Source: an uncultured Mycoplasmatota bacterium
Lineage (GTDB): Bacteria; Bacillota_I; Bacilli_A; RF39; UBA660
DNA: 64,000 bases
Reading direction: 5' to 3'
NCBI GenBank assembly: GCA_947649365.1
Contig: CANSRH010000006.1
Coordinates: 1 to 64,000, forward strand
In this document: one piece after another, positions 63,071 to 64,000 of the stretch
Numbering within the stretch: the first letter of the stretch is position 1
How the letters are laid out: each line of letters begins with the position of its first letter
Notes under the pieces: generated by a model
What the model was told of the DNA's origin: nothing
Database searches by the model: none
Seen by the model: only the letters and a program-made list of their open reading frames with translations
Position numbers and translations under genes: made by a program

Positions 63071-64000
63071 ATGAAAAAAATACTAATTACAATTATTCTT
63101 TTCTTATTACTTCCAAGTCTAGTGTTTGCAAGTGAAATAACCAAAGAAAGTACAATTCAAATAAATAATAAAACCAGTAGCAAGATGGTAGACAACAAGG
63201 AAAATACTTTTATTTCTATCAACAAAAACGAGCCAATTACTATCAAAAGTGAAGAAGAAATAGCTGGAATATATATCATCTATGAAAGGCAAAGTCAAAA
63301 AGGAATTGTTTCTAACAACCATGCAAACGCTCCTGTTGGTAACAATGACTTTCTTCATGAATACCTTGATTTAGAAACTTTAATTGGTTTAGGAAAAGAA
63401 ATAACAATAGAATACAATGAAAATGTAAAAATAGCAGAAATTCATGTATTTAGCAAAGGAGAATTACCAGATTTTGTAGAACGCTGGAATCCTCCTCATG
63501 AAAAAGCAGACCTTCTTCTTTTTTCAACACACAGTGATGACGAACAATTATTTTTTTTAGGATTACTTCCGACGTATGTAGCAAAAGGAAAAAAAGTACA
63601 AGTCGTTTATTTCACCAATCATTATGACAATCCAAAACGTTTGCACGAACAACTACATGGTTTATACACAGTAGGAATAACCTCTTATCCAATCATTGGA
63701 ATCGTTCCAGATGCCTATTCTGAAACTTTAGAAGAAGCAATCAAAAATCTCCAAAAAGCACAATTAACAGAAAAAGAAGTCTTGGACTTTGAAGTAGAAA
63801 TGATAAGAAGATTTCAACCTCTGGTCGTTGTAGGACACGATGAATTAGGAGAATACTCTCATGGCCAGCATATACTTAACACCTATCTCCTAAAACAAGC
63901 AATAAAGGAAGCAGAAAATAAAGAGTATCTTTTCTCTACGAATCAAACAAAGGAGCCTTGGAGTGTACCAAAAACTTATCTACATTTATACAAAGAAAAC
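63071..64000 (+). CDS. PIG-L family deacetylase, exported (partial, runs off the window)
   Basis: At least 310 residues; the 3' end is outside the window. A signal peptide (MKKILITIILFLLLPSLVFA, cleavage near residue 20) is followed by a beta-rich segment (about 25-140). The PIG-L domain follows, with LLFSTHSDDEQ (HPDDE metal motif with Ser for Pro) near residue 150 and GHDELGEYSHGQH near 256. PIG-L enzymes are zinc N-acetylglucosaminyl deacetylases; an exported form could act on surface glycans. The ribosome site is AAAGGTGG. Confidence 0.88.
   Translation, partial: MKKILITIILFLLLPSLVFASEITKESTIQINNKTSSKMVDNKENTFISINKNEPITIKSEEEIAGIYIIYERQSQKGIVSNNHANAPVGNNDFLHEYLDLETLIGLGKEITIEYNENVKIAEIHVFSKGELPDFVERWNPPHEKADLLLFSTHSDDEQLFFLGLLPTYVAKGKKVQVVYFTNHYDNPKRLHEQLHGLYTVGITSYPIIGIVPDAYSETLEEAIKNLQKAQLTEKEVLDFEVEMIRRFQPLVVVGHDELGEYSHGQHILNTYLLKQAIKEAENKEYLFSTNQTKEPWSVPKTYLHLYKEN

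Overview
This is an AT-rich chromosomal window from a low-GC Gram-positive, spore-forming relative of the Bacilli. It carries the replication origin and many gene strings in Bacillus-like order. Sporulation genes are present (spoVT, ricT, bofA, spoIIR, spoIID, spoIIQ, spoIIID), together with a comK-like gene and a short SRP RNA. Signature operons are dnaX-ybaB-recR-bofA, pth-mfd-spoVT, ywiB-argS-rpoE, prfA-prmC-spoIIR-mntP and rpmH-rnpA-yidC-jag-mnmE-mnmG-rsmG-noc. An uncultured gut-type Bacilli/Erysipelotrichia-like lineage is a reasonable guess, but species cannot be named from the sequence.

Layout. The origin lies at about 20.5-22.3 kb. DnaA boxes sit both upstream of dnaA and in the AT-rich dnaA-dnaN gap. 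Core genes left of the origin run on the minus strand (dnaA, dnaN, comK, recF, gyrB, gyrA, SRP RNA, tadA, dnaX, ybaB, recR, bofA, holB, ricT, trmN6, pth, mfd, spoVT, then a T-box-controlled SDR-metG pair). Most genes to the right run on the plus strand, co-oriented with replication. Two perfect parS sites flank an otherwise empty stretch beside the SRP RNA. One perfect Noc-site palindrome lies inside trmN6, and the gene after rsmG encodes a Noc-type protein with a very long acidic linker.

From 24.5 to 48.6 kb, conserved housekeeping and sporulation genes alternate with lineage-specific insertions: a HipA-like kinase, an Nmad3-domain protein between mnmE and mnmG, a membrane-anchored XRE regulator, a GT2 glycosyltransferase, a catalytically altered SGNH protein and an ATP-grasp protein. 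From 49.6 to 52.4 kb there is an Agr-type quorum-sensing locus: agrA-agrC on plus and agrB-agrD convergent on minus, with a 39-residue AgrD-like peptide whose candidate ring uses Ser rather than Cys. cspA, hpf, a decayed metallopeptidase gene and secA follow.

After secA comes a 4.4 kb accessory block (KilA-N protein, frameshifted and truncated tyrosine integrase, SMC-like AAA ATPase with a CxxC motif). It ends in a decayed SEC-C motif like the one at the SecA C-terminus, so the 3' end of secA may have been an integration target. HD-domain, methyltransferase, Nudix and PIG-L genes close the window.

The most striking regulatory signal is at the left edge: a consensus TTGACA/TATAAT promoter reading out of the window whose 16-nt spacer contains a run of nine G residues, as expected for a phase-variable promoter. 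I recognised no tRNA, rRNA or CRISPR array.
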